This document shows positions 11,695-24,162 of a stretch of DNA of 64,000 bases, piece by piece. Position 1 is the stretch's first letter. Every line of letters begins with the position of its first letter. The notes beneath the pieces are model-generated. The model worked only from the letters and a program-made list of their open reading frames with translations. It had not been told where the DNA came from and did no database searches. The position numbers and the translations under genes were made by a program. The stretch is from Lycorma delicatula. Lineage: Eukaryota > Arthropoda > Insecta > Hemiptera > Fulgoridae. The stretch is taken from contig NC_134463.1 of NCBI RefSeq assembly GCF_047948215.1, positions 51,342,701 to 51,406,700 on the forward strand. Reading direction: 5' to 3'.

Positions 11695-12387
11695 ACTACC
11701 TCGTACAAAATAAAAAAAAAAGTATTGTGATTCCGAAAAATTTCGATTTTCAGATTTCAACGGAAATTTTCATTGTCCATCCCAGGATCCATATTGACTA
11801 GTTTCGGGGTGATGTTTGTAGTACATATGAATGTATGTACGTACGTACGTTTCTATCTCTCATAGCTCAAAAACGATTAGCCGTAGAATGTTGAAATTTT
11901 GGATTTCGGACTGTTGTAACATCTGGTTGTGCACCTTCCCGTTTGATTGTAATCGACTGAACCAAAAGTGTCCAGAAAAGCTCAAAATCAAAAAAAAATT
12001 GGGTTTTGGACTTTTTCTTAACTGCAGAAATAAGCCCTTATTGAGTACTTTTCAACTATATATCATAAGTGGAACTTATTTGCATTAGTTCCAGAATTAT
12101 AGCTAAATGAAATTTTAATTAACGAAATATTTGGATCTTACAAAGAGAAAGCACATCGGTTCGAATCAGACTTCACCTCCTTTTTTATTTTTTTTATTTT
12201 TTGTTTTAATTTAAATATATCGATTTATCAGTAACTATTAACCTCTAATTGTAAAAATAAATTACGATAAGTAATAATTCAATAATAATAAAAAAAAAAA
12301 AAAAAATAAATATCGGAAGTTATTAATGAAATAAAATTTTATGAACTTTTCATTTAAAAAAAATGTGTAATAATTTAATAAGGAAGT
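11695..12387 (+). mobile_element. Family B element, copy 2
   Basis: Same order as copy 1: GTATTGTGATTCCG, CATCCCAGGATCCATATTGA, GTTGTAACATCTGGTTG, CATCGGTTCGAATC, ending ATAAGGAAGT. Length ~693 bp. It preserves a TPsiC-arm-like segment near 12155-12172. Confidence 0.68.
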
Positions 12388-15300
12388 TATGTGGAGCCTA
12401 CATCCAGTTTTTTCCTATTTTCTTAATGACCATGGTTACCATCTTTGAGTAATTGTACTTCAAAAAATATAGAACATGTTATCTGCTTTTTCATTTTTAC
12501 CTGGATCTTATGATGTAGTAGCTGTTTATTTTCATTAAATCATTAATTTCATTAATCATTTTTGTTTTCTTTTTACTTTCTTTGCTTCTAACCCTAACAG
12601 TTCAGTGTTATACTTATTTTCAGTTTTTTCTCATCTGAACTAATATTAAATAGTTCATTGCCTCTTGTCTGTGTTTCTTTGTTTATTATATAAAGTCCGG
12701 CAGATATAACTCCTTGATTTGAAAAGTAAATAAAATAGACATTATAACAATATTATAAAAAATTAAAATATATTCTGAAAGAACAAATGTTTGCCATTTA
12801 TTTCACATACCTTTTATTAATTTAACTTAAACCATTTATAAAATGCATTTAAAGAACGAAAGCGCAATGCTCACTTCTCCATGCCATGGTTGTACCTAAA
12901 ATGGCAATATATCCACTACAAAATGGCGTGCCGACACCACGCCTTGTACTGTTAGCGCTCCGCCAGTAGCGGCGGAAAATCGGGGAGTTATTTCTGCCGG
13001 ACTCTATAAAACATTCATTTCCATATTTTATTCTGTTATATTGCTTTTTTAATATTGAAATCAACTTAAAAGTTTATTATATTCTGTGCTGCATTTTTAA
13101 AATATTTTTTATCATTGTAACTTTTACAATTTACTATTCTTTCTTTAAGGGTGATCCCTTCTAAAGAATTTTTAAATATGTTTTCAGTGTAGTACATATT
13201 CAACAGCATTTGCTGTGGGCAGTATCTTTTCTTCCACTATTTTCTAGGTCAAACCCCTCCTTTATTTCCATAGCTGTTTTCTATTGAAGTATACAGTGTA
13301 ATAGAAAACAGTAATTTAGAAAATGAAAATTCATCTAAAGCAATTTTTCTGAGTAAATAAAATTATACTTTCATACAAACATTTTTATTTATTCATATTT
13401 TTCTTAGTTCTTTCTGTCTGTAGATTACTTAGATTTAAAAATAACCTATGCAAAAATGTGATGCAAGTAGATCAACAAATTATCAAGATTCTTATATGAT
13501 TATCTCTTTACTAGTACATAAACGAATGACGTGAGCAATTTTAACTAAATTTGCAAAAAAGGATGTAAAATATTTACGTGACCCCAAATCTCTTTCTTAA
13601 TAAAAAAGTACCTTTTTGCATTTTTTTGCACGATATGCACAAAACTTTACTACAATTGAAAAAATTTAAGCCTGTAAAATATTTTTGTTTTTGGAATGAA
13701 CGTTTTTCTTAAATTTTAATCGTGAGATTTGACTAGGCCGACTTAATTCTTATTTTTGTTGACTATTTACTAAACATAATTTTAGAAAATATTTCATCGA
13801 AAAAAATTCAATGAATATAAAGTTTAAAACTGCTTGGCAAGTAAAATTTCTGTGAACTTAAAATAAAAGCAAAATTTTGTATTCAAAATGTCTGTTCTAT
13901 AAGAGTTCCTTTTGGTGTTATAAAATCAAGTTTCCTAATGTGATTCCTTTCTTTTATTAATAAAATTAAATAAATGAAATTAGTAAATAATAATAATAAG
14001 TAAATAAAAATAAAAACATAACATATAAATAAAAAAATAATTTAAGCTGAGAAATTAAATTAAATCCGTAAATTTATTAACAAGGGACTGCTTCTAGCAG
14101 GAGAGCTGAGAGAGAGAGAGCCCGGCGTACCACCAATGGTCCGCTCTGCGCCAGTAGTAGCTAAAATAAAAATGTGAACACATACAATAGACCCATGCAT
14201 CATCCTTTTTTATAAAGTGGTAAATATTTATATAGCTTATGACATTCCCGGTAACGGAAGGATTCCAATGCGGGGTCATACTTCTAAATCGGTTCAGCCG
14301 TTGATCTGTTACGGTGGAATATACATAGATACACTCCTCTTTGGGCAGCCCTGTAATTAGTTGTAGACAAATAGAGTATGAACACAGACATAAGTATTAT
14401 GTTTAGAGGTTCTTAATTTTTGAAAAATGGTAACTTTTTTTATTGTATTTAACAATGTATTGCGAAAAAAAAATCTTCTTACATTATATAGATAAAATAT
14501 ATACGAGTATATATATATATATAAATATATATATATAGACGATTCATTTTTTATTATATTAATAGTAACTGATTTCTCTCTTTATTTATTAGTAAATTCG
14601 AGTTACAATCCTCATCAGTTTATTTTAATTTAATGTTGTTCCACACATTTTCTATACCAGTTTTCCGCAGTATAGAGTAACACTAATTTTGAGCTCAAAA
14701 TCATATTACCGCAACAGTTTAATTGTCAAGTGTAAAAGCAATAGAACATTTTCTTAATTACACGGTAATGTAATAATGGTTGAAGTCTGGGTTTTACTTC
14801 ATGAATAATAAAAAGAAAATTAAAAAAAAATTGTAATATTTAAATGGAAAAATAAGCAAGTAATACCCAATAATAATTCAAATGAAATCTTAAATTAAGT
14901 TCATCAAATTATTTTTAATTGTGTATCAAAACTTTTTTAAAATAATGGAATATTACAGAAAATGAAATCTTTTCAATAAAATTTTTAAACTAATATTATC
15001 AGATAAAATTAGGAAGATGTTCAATATTTATTTGTTATTGCTGGATCATATAGATAAATCATACAGAGAGTTAAAATTTTCCTGTTGGTTGTTAACAGTA
15101 TTTATTTATTTCTAAATGTAGATTTATTGTTACTATTATTATTATTTTTTTTAATCACTCTGTACAAAGTATAGAATTTATTTATCTACTTCGGAAAAAC
15201 TGCCAGATTGAGATCGTTTGAAATTAAATTATTTTAATTAACACCCACTGACTATTATTACTATTTATAAGGTGGCTTTACTTCTTATGGTTTTTTGCTA

Positions 15301-15687
15301 TTTATTAAATATTGTGATAACTAAGCTGATATCAGTTGGAGTGTAACAATTGTTTTTTAATAAGCGGTACAACAATAAAATTCAAATACTCAGACAGCAA
15401 AAAATATAAGATACCCTTATCAATTATAAAAAAAATTAGAAACAAATACAATAAAATAAATAAAAAAAAAACACTAAATAAATGAATCAATTATTTAATA
15501 CCCAAAAAAGGATCAAAGAAAAAAAAAGCTTTAACATAAAGACAATCTATCTAAATAATCTCGTCTAGAATTACGAATTAAAAAACAAGTAAGGAAATAC
15601 CCAAAACACCATCACATACACAGCCGATTGGTTTTTATATTTTTATCGTAAATATATTTTTAATTTTCCATATATATGCGTAATAAT
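12388..15687. other. Mostly AT-rich unassigned DNA
   Basis: Two GC-richer patches (12850-13020 and 14085-14160) and a short TA tract at 14509-14538; otherwise no supported feature. Confidence 0.55.
12850..13020. other. Locally GC-richer block, no assignment
   Basis: Contains CCATGCCATGG, AATGGCGTGCCGAC and GCTCCGCCAGTAGCGG. CGCCAGTAG also occurs in a similar block near 14150, hinting at a shared unknown repeat. Confidence 0.3.
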
Positions 15688-15870
15688 GCCGGCCTTAGTG
15701 GCGCGAGTGGTAGAGTGTCGGCCTTTTATCCGGAGGTCCCGGGTTCTAATCCCCGTCATGCATGCCATTTTCATACACACACTACAAATCATTCATCTCA
15801 TCCTCTGAAATAATACCTAATGGTGATACCGAAGTTGAACAAAAAAAAAAATAAATAAAAAATAAGGTAT
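15688..15870 (+). mobile_element. SINE family S2
   Basis: GCCGGCCTTAGTGGCGCGAG, GGTAGAGTGTCGGCC, then CCCGGGTTCTAATCCCCGTC (B-box with an A to T-type change), body with TCATCTCATCCTCTGAAATA and an A-rich tail near 15840-15865. Confidence 0.7.
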
Positions 15871-16300
15871 GATAATAATAAACATTTCGAAGTTCTATTT
15901 TGTATGTTTAATATTCTTTTCGTGTTTCTCGTAAATAATTTGCACAGATACTCTAGACAACATTTCTAACTGAAGCTCTCCGTAACTCCACGAAACTGCA
16001 CGAAAAACTTTCTCTTCTAGACGTTTTGCCTTCGTGTACTTATGATAATCATTCGATCCACCCATGTAAATAATCTGTTTATGACGTAAAATTTTTATGT
16101 TTATGACGTAACTTAACTTTTGTTCATTAAAAAGTAATTCAAAAAATGGAAATGACTGAGTTCTTTGTAGGTTAGTTATTTCATATAAGATAATCTAGCA
16201 CAACATGTTTTTTGGACACATACTATAATAAAGAAACGATTACTAAATGTGTTACCTAAGATTAATGAAATCTTAAAATCATGACGTCAGTTAGTTTTTA
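15871..16300. other. AT-rich, nothing recognised
   Basis: Separates an S2 SINE from the 16301 hairpin. No coding signal. Confidence 0.55.
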
Positions 16301-16342
16301 GTATCACGTGTGTGAAGAGAAAACTCTTCACACACGTGATAC
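16301..16342. repeat. Perfect inverted repeat, 19-bp arms, 4-base loop
   Basis: GTATCACGTGTGTGAAGAG (16301-16319) and its exact reverse complement (16324-16342) flank AAAA. It lies ~100 bp past the 3' end of the DUF4817-type transposase. Confidence 0.9.
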
Positions 16343-16439
16343 CTATATCAAAATTGTTTTTTATTATATTTCCAAATTTAAATATTTACATTGATACATT
16401 ATACATGAAATGAAATAGAAACTGAAACAATTTTTTATA

Positions 16440-16878
16440 ATAGTGTTAAATGTGAGGATCATTCATCAGACGGCACACATCCAGCCAATAGGACAATTCA
16501 TCCCATATTTTAATCAACAAGCCTGGAGTAGTTGATGAAACAGCTGCTTCAGTCATTCGTTTCAGGTCGGGTATGTCAGCTGGTAACGGTGGCACATACA
16601 CTTGACCCTTTATAAACCCCAAAGAAAACATCGCACAGAGTCAAACCGGCAGAACGTGGGAACCTTGGCAAATAGATTTCTGTGGTTCGTTTTGAAGTTG
16701 AGGAAAGCGCCATCGTTGTGCATATCATATTCCAGACATTTGATTTCACGAAAAAGAACGGCTCGTATAACTTACCATCGGGATACGTCACAAAAAACTT
16801 TAACTTTTGAGAGCTTCGTTCACACTGCATTATTTTGTGAGGATTTTCTGTTTTATGAGTGCTCCAAATACGAGTTAA
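16440..16878 (-). pseudogene. DUF4817-type transposase, 3' part
   Basis: Continues the transposase beyond the inserted repeat: RIWSTHKTENPHKIMQCE, then YEPFFFVKSN, a shortened stretch where the second catalytic Asp motif should be, and LTLCDVFFG. After another frameshift come FIKGQVYVPPLPADIPDLKR and WDELSYWLDVCR. These match the known C-terminus of the family (CDFFLWG, VYVPPLP, WQELDYRLDVCR). The RIWG/RIWS motif occurs on both sides of the insert, consistent with a target-site duplication. Confidence 0.72.
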
Positions 16879-17460
16879 TGCGTAATGCGTACGGAGACCA
16901 ACCGTCGGCTTGATCTTTTCGGGTCGACGTTGAATCTCCGTGTAAACTGGAGGAGCCAAGCCGAATGGGCAATAGTGGAGAGTTTTGTAGTATACTTAGC
17001 AAAGGAAAGGATTACTGAGGGGATCTAGAGTTCTGCTTGGATTTCTCTTTTATTCTATTTTTGTTGGTGTTTTTGTTTTATAAATTATGTTTTTGTTGTT
17101 CTTGTCCTTGTTTTGTTTTAATGTTACTGTGTTTTTATTGTTCCATGTAACTATTTGTGTTTCGTGTTGTGTATTGAATTCACTTTTGCCTTTTGCGGGT
17201 ATGTAGTTCAATTCCTTTGTTAGTTAGGTATTTTCAGTCTTGCTTAAGACTTGGTAAACTGTGTGAGATTGTTTTGTGTTCATTAATTAGTAGTACTCCC
17301 AGGAAATATCACTCGTGGTATTCTCATCGGTGGCATCCTGGCCGGGCGGACTGGAATATGTCAAAAACCGAGATTTCGAAGATGACCTCCGGTAAAGCCC
17401 ATAAGGGTTCGGAACGGAGAGGGTGGCGGAGGGTGTCTTCCCTACGGGGTCAGGATGATC
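16879..17460 (+). mobile_element. Family G retroposon copy inserted in transposase
   Basis: This block splits the transposase. Its 3' end (ACGGGGTCAGGATGA near 17443-17457) matches the ends of copies at 38.1-38.6 kb and 62.9-63.5 kb; its T-rich middle matches sequence at 56163-56230 and 57886-58000. The ends lack poly(A). Sequences flanking it (around AAATACGAGTTAAT on the left and AGATACGCAAATTAT on the right) look like a diverged duplication. Possibly the 3' end of a LINE; class unresolved. Confidence 0.55.
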
Positions 17461-17990
17461 CCCAGATACGCAAATTATGAACGTTTATCTTTCCAGTACC
17501 ATGAAATGTTGACTGACTGTGACACGATAAATAAAAATCTTCATCGTTACAGTGCATCATTTCATTTGTAAAGTTAGCACGCAAACTATAATCTGTAGGC
17601 TTTAGAACTTGTAACAGTTGTAAATGATATGGGTGCAGTTGTAGGAGCGTTTACTTATAACCATTCACACAAACATCGCTGAAATTGCTGATTCGTGGCT
17701 AACGTTCCTAACGGATTTTCTTGGACTACGCACAAAAGACTCTCTTACACGTTCAACATTGTCTTTGAACACACTCGGTCGTCCTGAACTTTTCCTTTTA
17801 CAAATAAATCGAGAGATTTCACATTTGTTATCCCATTTACGAATGTTTTTGGTACTCGGGGGATCAAAACGGAACGTACGTTGAACGGTAATTACAGATT
17901 CACTCTTTGCATACTGCAAAACACCGAACGATTTCAGTTGGGGGCTTGCCATCTTTGCTACTAGCACTTTCAAGCAGAATATACAGGAAG
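17461..17990 (-). pseudogene. DUF4817-type mariner-like transposase, 5' part
   Basis: The minus strand opens with MASPQLKSFGVLQYAKSE near 17950, followed by VITVQRTFR, an IRKW block and VERVRESFVRSPRKS. This is the DNA-binding helix-turn-helix (DUF4817-like) of a large insect mariner-like transposase family. After a frame break it continues as LHPYHLQLLQVLKPTDY and STFHGTGKINVHNLRIWG down to 17461, where a family G repeat interrupts it. The remainder resumes at 16878. Stops and frameshifts make it dead. Confidence 0.72.
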
Positions 17991-18589
17991 TAATTTACAA
18001 GCTTTCTTTCTTACAACTAAAACTGGTTGAATTTTATTTTCATTTCATGAATAATTAATTAATCCCCATGAAACGTGAGAAATATTACATAGCTTTGAAA
18101 TCTCGATATTCATTTTGAAATATTATTATATTCACTGACTGGATGATCGAGTGAATTTAAAACTTTCGTTCTATTGTGCGCGTACACGTTTAAACATGTT
18201 TTACTTTACATTGATAGGCAGTTTGGCCTGAAAGAGACTTGTGACAATACGGTGATCGTTAGTCATTTGTGTTGTCCCTTGTAATAACTATGTTATTGTC
18301 CATAAATAAAAACATATCAGATGCATAAAGTCTGTCAAACGCGCTCCTTTGTGCGACTGTGTGTGTGTTTACGTTTTGAATTGATTTTCATTTATAGCTG
18401 TATTATTATATTTAAACTGCATAACTTTGATTATGCCGTTTTTGTAATAATTAAATCTATCGAAACTTTTATTTTACCCTCTACTACTCTATGAAGTTTA
18501 AATTACAATAAAACAGACCCCTTTCGGCTCGCTGAAAGGCGGAGATAGATTTCACCGCTGCTAAATAGGGGATAAAAAATATTTCTACT
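17991..18589. other. Unassigned
   Basis: Should hold the 5' end of the DUF4817-type element, but no clear terminal repeat is visible. Confidence 0.45.
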
Positions 18590-19225
18590 TTAAAGTTAAG
18601 AAAAACTTCAATTATTCTCAATACGACAATGGTTCCATGTTTAGCATATGAAAAACTGCATCTTCGTATAATTCCAGCAAAACTTTGGTCATCCCTTGCC
18701 GTAAGGGTTGGTCATATAAAAAATTGTTACAGACAAAAGTTTTAGGTAATGTTTAGAGGACTAACGATCTTTTTATACCATTGGATATTGTGCGTATATA
18801 AGGAGGTATGCTTTTTTGTCTTCAAAACTTCATTTTTTCCACTCCCTGGACCAATGGTTGGTGATATCAAAACACTTTACTTAGATATTTTTTAGGCCCT
18901 TAACCAAAGAATAGTAGAATTTTTAAACGAATTCTTTTTTTCGAAATGTCCCTCTATTTCCATCCACAAAGTCCGATTTTGACCGTTAACAAACTTGACC
19001 CAGATTTTGAGACGAGTTATTTTTAAGGAAAAATTTGAAAGTGATTGCCGCAAAATTATGGCAGTTATTGTGTCCATAAGAAAGTGAAATATATATTTAT
19101 ATATAAATGTATATGTAAACTTTTGAGCTGACGGTGGTTTTTGGGATCTGGGTGATGTGAAACGCGAAGTTACGTTGAAATTCTCGGAAGTCGAATCATG
19201 GTATCCATTAAAATAGGTAGCTTTC
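18590..19225 (+). repeat. Family F dispersed repeat, copy 1
   Basis: Shares with 40745-41330 an ordered set of segments: TTTGGTCATCC, ACCAATGGTTGGT, CCAAAGAATAGTAG, GAGACGAGTTATTTTTAAGG, AGAAAGTGAAATATATAT, GAGCTGACGGTGG and TAGCTTTCTTATGAAATCTA. No coding motif; class unknown. Confidence 0.65.
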
Positions 19226-21364
19226 TTATGAAATCTATTTAAAACTAATAAAAATAAATAAAATCGGAAATAAAAACGGCAAAAATAAATATTACCTTCC
19301 GTTATTCTCCGATGTCGAAAGAGTTTGCTTTAACAAATCTTTCCTGTTACTCCTATACTCGCACAAGTGTGAGTTCTACAATATTTGGAGAATTCCATAC
19401 TGAACTTTATTGCATTGCTTAGGCAACCACTGAGAACTCTTGTAATGTAAGTAACTGAAGCTGTGCCTGGATCTACAAAATTATACGTGTGTGGTTTACT
19501 ATCTGATGGTAACTATTCCAACTTTGTGTTGGAATATATGTAATTCATATCTGGCCATTAGTCTAATTTTATAGTTATTTCGTTAATAACATAAACCCTA
19601 ATAAATGCAATAATTGATTGGCAGATCTCTTAGTAAAGCAATCGGAAAATAGTCTTAAAATTTCTCTCAGCAAATTCTTCTAAAAATCCTATTGGTTTTT
19701 CTTACACGTATACAAACTCGTCAGTTCGTTTGCAAATCACCAGTTATGCCTGAATTTTGTAATATATTATTGACACACTCTTCCTTTAATTATACCACCT
19801 ACTGCGGTATTATGATTAATTTATAATTCGTGTTTTCAGAATTCAATAATAATTTATTTCTTCGCAAAACAGTAAATGAAAATTTATATTTTTCTAAGTG
19901 GAAATGTTGATCTATACAAATCTTGTGGTAACATGCATGACACTCTGCTAAAAGAACCCGATTACAATTATTAAAGTTTTGAATCATGTATAAACTGCAA
20001 CCATGTTTTCATGGTTTAATGTACATCCTCTTTCTTTAGAAAAATTTAAGTTTTGTTCAATCTTATAAATCTAAAAAAAAGGAAAATAATACAATCACAC
20101 TTATCGCTTAGAAAAACGTGGATTGTTTGTTTTTCGCTTTCTAACTGCTTCAAACAGGAAAAATTATAAAATAAATACCAACTTTTATTGTAAAGAATAC
20201 AATGAAAAAATTTTTAATTATTTCTCTAGTCGCAAATCGTAACAGGGTAAGCTATAAAAGATGGTAAATAGCAGAATATTTTTTGATATCACGAATATTT
20301 GTTTGAAATATTCCATAAAATTAATGTGACATTTGGTAAAAAAAAAAAGAAATCCACATTAGGAAGCTGTAGATTAGGAAAGATAAAAAAAAACTTAGCG
20401 TAAAATATTAGTTATCAACTCTGTAATTAATAACAGATGAGATTACTTTTCATTTTAGAGCTACTTTTCATCACGTTGTATTTACTGAAACTTCACACGC
20501 AATCTTCCGTTTAACAAATTTTCCTAACGCACTGACATTTGTGTTGATCAAAAGTTCCATTTTTTAAATTGTTAATAGTCTTTACTAACTTATTTTTCAA
20601 CTTATTAAATTTATTAATTTTAGTTTAAAATAAATACAATTCAGATATTTTAATTAAATTGTTTATTAATCATGATCTAAAACACTAAAAAAACTCTGAA
20701 TAAATTATTCCTAAACTAGCCTCTGATATTGTTAGGTGAAATCCATGTTTGGAAATCATAAATAGAATACCAATTGAAACATTTAATCAAGGTTATATAC
20801 AGAGTTTATAAAACTAATTATATAATTCGTATAATGCCCACTAGGTACTGTTCATATATAATATTGGTATGTATATATAAATATATATGCACACGTACTT
20901 ACATATAAATGCAAATATTAATTATTTGAATGGAAACTTGCTATTCGATGATTTTATCTACCCGAAGATAATCTTACGAAATAAATTCAAAATTATTAAA
21001 TTTACATAATAGTTTCCCGAAAGAAAACCTCTCGTAAACGTTCTATGCAAATTTATAATCTAAATAATTAAAATAATAATTAAATTATTAAATATTTTAA
21101 ATTATAATTTATTAGTGTATTTTAGTGATTTATATTTTAAATAATACATTTTTGAAATTACAAAATTCTGTTTTTTTAATTAAGCTTAATACTTTTTCCA
21201 TGAAAAAAATGTCTACGAGAAAGATAATAATTCGTAGTTATTTCAGTTATCACTTTTTATTAAGCTCAAAAATAAATATTTTGAGTTTTTTAAATTAAAA
21301 AAAATCTGGTGAATGAATGAATAACTTCTCTTTCTTTACCCGTTAGAGATTTTCATTTCACATA
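19226..21364. other. AT-rich, nothing recognised
   Basis: No supported gene or repeat. Confidence 0.6.
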
Positions 21365-21705
21365 TGTCATACGAACAGTGCCTGTCTGAAACGGCTACTG
21401 GTAGGAGATGGGAGATTTTGGTCACTAACGGTTCTATCAACCCCGGGTTCCCGCTTGCGGTTAGCATAGCTGCCTTCCGACTAAAAACTGGACGACTATC
21501 TTACTTGTCACCTTCGCTGCATCCATGTGCTACCGTCTCCTGAGTGGCCGCTGTATGGTTGCGGGAAGATGGATGCTGATCTCTTGAGAGATTGTCCGGC
21601 TCTGGACCGCACCCAGTTGGATGAGAGTCCCGGAGTTCACAGAAGCCCGTCTTTATTGGTCAGCGCGTCGCCAGATGGCTCAACAGCCAAGGGCGGGCGT
21701 TAACT
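21365..21705. other. GC-rich island of unknown origin
   Basis: About 340 bases are clearly GC-rich in an AT-rich setting, with CCCCGGGTTCCCGC, GTCTCCTGAGTGGCCGC and GTCAGCGCGTCGCCAG. No long open frame or recognisable motif. Its composition resembles LINE untranslated regions in this window, so a truncated retroposon end is the leading guess. Confidence 0.5.
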
Positions 21706-22139
21706 AGTAAGTAATGAATTAATTATGCAATATTTGTACAGTAAAGTTGGAAACAGAATCAAAATTTTCAGTAAAAAAATTTTAACTCTGATACCCCTTT
21801 GATCTAATCAAGGTTTTACCTTACAAATTATGAAGTATTAAAAGTAAAATTTCGAAAAAAAATAAAATTCTTTGTAGAAAGATATTTGGTCGAGTTGAAA
21901 AAATGACATTTTTATCAAAATTTTACTCTAATTAAAGTAAGTATAATTGCTAAAAATTTTTAGTCTCTGCTTCAGAGACTAATATAACATTTTTAAAAAC
22001 AGCATCAAATTTCTTTTTAATTCTTAAGTCTAGTCCCATGAGGTCCGTTTTCACGTCATGAATATCAGTACTAGGTATATTTGTATTTTAAATCTTCAAA
22101 AGTACAGTTAAAAAAAAAATCTAATGTAGACACCTCATG

Positions 22140-22620
22140 ACTTCCTTATAGGAAGTATACATATATTACATATATGTATACATTTTTTTAAAGTGAAAAG
22201 TACATAATATTTATTTTATTTTTTCGTATTTTTTTTTTATTGTTATTATTGAATTATTACTTAGTGTATTTTTAAAAAATACAATCAGAGATTAATAGTT
22301 ATTAATAAATCAGTATATTTAAATTAAAAAAGTTTAAAGAAAAAAAATGAAAAAAAAAATGAGATGAAGTCGGATTCGAACCGATGGCCTTCCCCTTGTA
22401 AGATCCAAATATTTCATTAATTAACATTTTATTTGGCTATAACTTTGGAACCAATGAAAATAAGTACCTTTTATGATATATTATTCAAAACTCTGAATGA
22501 GGGCTTATTACTACAGTTAAGAAAAAGTACAAAACCAAATTTTTTGGATTTTGGTTTTTTTGGATACTTTTCGTCCGGTAGATTGCAATCAAAAGGGTAG
22601 GTGCACAGCTAGATGTTATT

Positions 22621-22660
<40 letters not shown>

Positions 22661-22826
22661 CAAAATTATATATCCTAAATTCAAAATTAAAAAAAAAAAT
22701 TTAAAGACGTCATTCCGAAACCAGTTAAAATGAATTCAGGGATGGTCAAAATGGATATTTTTGTTGAAATTTGAAAACATAAAATTTTCGCGATCATAAT
22801 ATTTCCTTTATTTCATATAAGGAAAT
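22140..22826 (-). mobile_element. Family B element, copy 3, antisense
   Basis: Begins ACTTCCTTATAGG and ends near ATAAGGAAAT. GAAGTCGGATTCGAACCGAT (22366-22385) is the antisense TPsiC-arm-like segment; an AT microsatellite (22622-22658) expanded within it. Confidence 0.65.
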
Positions 22827-22843
22827 AAAAAGATATTTTTATC

Positions 22844-22846
<3 letters not shown>

Positions 22847-22929
<83 letters not shown>
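22847..22929. repeat. (AT)n microsatellite, ~80 bp
   Basis: Uninterrupted AT run just beyond family B copy 3; length likely polymorphic. Confidence 0.95.
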
Positions 22930-22930
<1 letters not shown>

Positions 22931-23734
22931 TAGCATCCCCATCCCCTGAACTATAATGTAATTGCGTTTCCTTTCACAGTCCGTTTTTTTTTATTTTATG
23001 TTTTTTAGTCATGTAACCAGAGGCAGGAACTACAATCTGTCGCATTACACAAATATTTACAATGGCAGTGACTGTGTTGGTTGAGCCGCCGCGGCGGACA
23101 CGTCGTACCCCTTTCGAAATTAAAAAAAAACCCGAAAATTGTATTTAGTTACTTATTTAAAGATTATTTGCAAGCCCAAATCTACTGAATATCTCGTTTA
23201 TTATTGTCAGAAATTGGAATAATTTGCAACTATTGTTCAATTATTTTTTAATTTTCCTCCAGCCTTATGGTGGAATTTTGAAAAATTTAGAAATAAGTTT
23301 TTAGATATTTACATGAAGATTACACGTACCAAAATCAAGTTGGTATCTTCATTTGTTACCAAGAAATTAAAAAATATTAAATTTCATTTTAACCTTTTAA
23401 ACTTGGAATTTAAAAAAAAAATCTTTCTTGATTTGTGCTTTTACCGTAAGCAGAACAATATTTTCACTAGTTTTTGCTGGTGTTGATTATGAATCACTCA
23501 TGGCATGTTCTTTATATATATATATAATTTTTTTCCATGGCGTACACTTTTCCGATGGGGTCAAAAATCAGGTCAAAGCTTTTCGGGTATATATATAGCC
23601 AAATATATTCCAAATTTCAAATCTTTTTGGTCAACTGGTTTTCAAGATTTAAGGCAAAATACTGTTTGAAATAATGTAACACGTGATATTCAAATTAAAC
23701 GTTAAATAATTTTTTCACCATATAAACTCGAAAC
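22930..23734. other. AT-rich, small GC patch
   Basis: A GC-rich patch at 23075-23115 (GAGCCGCCGCGGCGGACACG) sits in otherwise AT-rich DNA. No gene. Confidence 0.55.
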
Positions 23735-23857
23735 TTGTGCTTGGGAATATGAAACGGAAGTTTTGTAGCGTATGAAAAAGTCTATTCTTGATGGGATTCG
23801 AACCCAAGACCTCCAGATTAAAAGGCCGAGACGCTACCACTCTGCCACGGAGAACGG
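23735..23857 (-). mobile_element. SINE family S2, antisense
   Basis: Antisense GGGATTCGAACCCAAGACC and GACGCTACCACTCTGCCACG, preceded by AGCGTATGAAAAAG. Confidence 0.7.
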
Positions 23858-24162
23858 TTTACTTATCATCAATAAGAGTCATTTGAAAATCTAATAAATT
23901 TAAAACATATATATATATATAATTTTAAATAACTTCATAAAACTTTAGTGGTATTAAAGTTCGATCTTTTGCGACCACTACACAAAAACTAAGTTATGTT
24001 AATTAAAGTTAAAATAATGAAAATTATCCCTCCTCCTTTTTTTAATTTTTTATAATATTTAATGCCGTGAAAATCCCATTTATAAAAGTTTTTTGAGCAA
24101 TTTTCAAAGAATTTATTTTGTGCTACTCCGAAATATTAAAGGAACTGAGATCAACAGGAAGA

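Noticed and set aside
12849..13064. 71-codon minus-strand frame in a GC-richer patch
   Set aside because: No recognisable motif; probably an unassigned repeat rather than a gene.
17193..17480. 95-codon plus-strand frame with a basic C-terminal end
   Set aside because: Lies inside the family G insert; the same region is broken in the other family G copies.
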